64,000 nt of DNA from Acidobacteriota bacterium (GTDB taxonomy: Bacteria > Acidobacteriota > Blastocatellia > RBC074). A program made the position numbers and the translations under genes. Where the stretch lies: assembly GCA_018269055.1 (NCBI GenBank), contig JAFDVI010000012.1, forward strand, positions 29,820 through 93,819, read 5' to 3'. The notes under the pieces are model-generated. The model worked only from the letters and a program-made list of their open reading frames with translations. It searched no databases and was not told the origin of the DNA. Below, piece by piece: positions 63,601 to 64,000 of this stretch; position 1 is the first letter of the stretch, and each line of letters opens with the position of its first letter.

Positions 63601-64000
63601 CTACAGCCCCTCTTCGGCATTCCAGGTTGGTTCTTCGCTGACGTATCGCCCGAACCAAATCCTTCCGGATTTGTACACGCCTGAAGGTCAACGCGATCCA
63701 AGCAATTACCTGAACTACCTGGCTGTCACAGTTCCAACCGACCGATCTCAGCCGTTCGGCACCGCCGGGCGCAATACCGTGCGCGGGCCGAATTTCTGGC
63801 AAACGGATTTGGGATTGCACAAAGCATTCCCGGTTTGGCACGAACGGACACGATTGGAATTCCGCATGGAAGCCTTCAACCTGTTTAACCGCAGCAACTT
63901 CCAGGTGCCGAACACCAGTGCGTCGAGCATTCGCATTGTCAACGGCGCTCCGGCGCCGGGCGGCAGTTACGGGCAAATCACTTCGACATATCCGGCGCGT
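60662..64000 (+). CDS. Oar-like TonB-dependent receptor, 3' end outside window
   Basis: An open frame of 1113 codons runs from ATG 60662 (after CTCGGAGGATTC) to the window edge. The signal peptide is [19 protein letters not shown] carboxypeptidase-regulatory domain follows ([34 protein letters not shown]), then a plug ([38 protein letters not shown]) and a barrel ([18 protein letters not shown]). The last visible residues [10 protein letters not shown] are typical of the end of these proteins, so only a few residues are missing. It is a homologue of the receptor at 49622 but not a close copy. Confidence 0.93.
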   Translation, partial: MKRSIAISSLLNFKLVLSLLAVLLLPTAAYAQFDTATVLGTITDSTGAAIPGATVTLKNTATGVTATAQSDQNGNYQFFNVKIGSYQVSAEAQGFSKGLAENVQITVNARQRVDLSLKAGAVTETVNISADTAQLLETETSARGQIIGREQIVNLPLNGRAYADLALLSPGVRKSVLNNQDSGGRDASFNVNGLRSSLNNFVLDGVDNNSYGTSNQGYSNQVVQASPDAVQEFQVQTNNFSAEFGRAGGAVINASLRSGTNQFHGSVYDFIRNTSLNAIGFFKPTPPPGRTTGVKPVLIQNQFGATLGGPIIKDKTFFFADYEGFRRITRTLQLATVPTAAQRNGQLGTAVRNPLTGEVYADGNVPSNAITPFAKAVLAALPLPTTNATATGFVSNNYENLPRSKFYNDKFDIKLDQNFSERTTAFVRISHRKLNNYEAPVIGAPVYSPANAFVHALNQQLAVGVTHNLTANSLVEFRLGVSKTEAGKTPTGVGDPVFGNISGLPTDPRFAGGLYTQNISGYTNYGRQDSNPQFQNPFNINPRLNYTFVVKKHSFKTGYEYQRIETDIDDFNPKYGRDTYSGQFSRPTGVTTSNNIYNLADFLFGARNQYDLNNALIITLKQRMHFAYIQDDFKFSPKLTLNLGMRYEFATPQWEDQNRLANFDPTTATLIQAKDGSIYDRALVNPDRNNWAPRVGFAYNLLDKTVLRGGYGISYIHFNRLGGENLLSYNGPNIISNSITQQVSQPLCTANNFLGCFRPTQAGYPDGFVAPERFNPLTARVNFTPKDTRTAYVQSWHLTLQHELPWKLLLDVGYVGNRSNKLIVLADYNQARPNNSSDPAAGTPLQQRRPFANYSFIQASYNAGFTTYNALQIKLERRFADGLYLLNSFTWSKALDNVAGHLEANSGDNSRINIKNLANDKGRSNYDQPYNNTTSVVYDLPFGKGRKMASGIPTALDYVIGGWRATLINTLTSGLPANLTYSPSSAFQVGSSLTYRPNQILPDLYTPEGQRDPSNYLNYLAVTVPTDRSQPFGTAGRNTVRGPNFWQTDLGLHKAFPVWHERTRLEFRMEAFNLFNRSNFQVPNTSASSIRIVNGAPAPGGSYGQITSTYPAR

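Overview
The window looks like chromosomal DNA of an Acidobacteriota member, probably of the Blastocatellia/Solibacter kind. This is inferred from gene content: DUF1800 + DUF1501 gene pairs, secreted proteins with the TIGR03437 domain, very large Oar-like TonB-dependent receptors with an N-terminal carboxypeptidase-regulatory domain, and a CadC-like winged-helix protein carrying a PD40 propeller. I see no rRNA, tRNA, CRISPR array, transposase or phage gene.

The standout is at about 4.07-11.42 kb: a diversity-generating retroelement (DGR) locus. Two large NLR-like proteins (TIR - NACHT ATPase - helical region - formylglycine-generating-enzyme/C-type-lectin fold) converge on a central block that holds a 118-bp template repeat (TR, 7203-7320), an avd gene (reverse strand) and a reverse-transcriptase gene reduced to its two ends. 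The last 43 codons of each big gene contain a 118-bp variable repeat (VR1 6918-7035; VR2 8561-8678, reverse strand). VR1 differs from TR at 10 positions and VR2 at 12, and all 22 differences fall on TR adenines, the signature of adenine-specific mutagenic retrohoming. Both VRs are followed by the same roughly 95-bp cassette of GC-rich hairpins. The RT reading frame (8004-8306) keeps about 50 N-terminal and 50 C-terminal residues but lacks the whole fingers/palm core, so mutagenesis would need an RT supplied in trans, or has only recently stopped. The locus sits between two related gene sets: DUF1800-DUF1501-TIGR03437 on the left (1-3905) and TIGR03437, DUF1800-DUF1501 on the right (11707-16304).

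From 16.4 to 22.6 kb there is core lipid metabolism: a DUF374 acyltransferase, then yceD-rpmF-plsX-fabD-fabG-acpP-fabF, led by a near-consensus promoter. From 22.9 to 45 kb come mixed accessory and metabolic genes: a stand-alone receiver domain, an ITPase-like protein, a kinase-M23-aminotransferase fusion, flavoproteins, an ornithine-cyclodeaminase-like protein, a fused ABC permease/solute-binding protein, a DrrAB-type exporter, a Uma2 nuclease, succinate-semialdehyde dehydrogenase, the CadC/PD40 regulator, and an M48-like peptidase with a TPR protein. From 44 to 60 kb there is apparent carbohydrate catabolism: transaldolase, 2-hydroxyacid dehydrogenase, an MFS hexuronate-type transporter, threonine synthase, a KduI-like cupin, an Oar-like receptor, Gfo/Idh/MocA and TIM-barrel sugar enzymes under a LacI regulator with a visible operator, and a glycerate 2-kinase. 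The window ends inside a second Oar-like receptor.

A second genome-wide theme is short palindromic elements. One family has conserved GTTCAGAGT/ACTCTGAAC ends and variable inner stems; related elements lie in frame inside two coding sequences, each time at a domain junction. Another family is built from degenerate short-word repeats that fold back. Several flank the DGR parts and may have driven its rearrangement.
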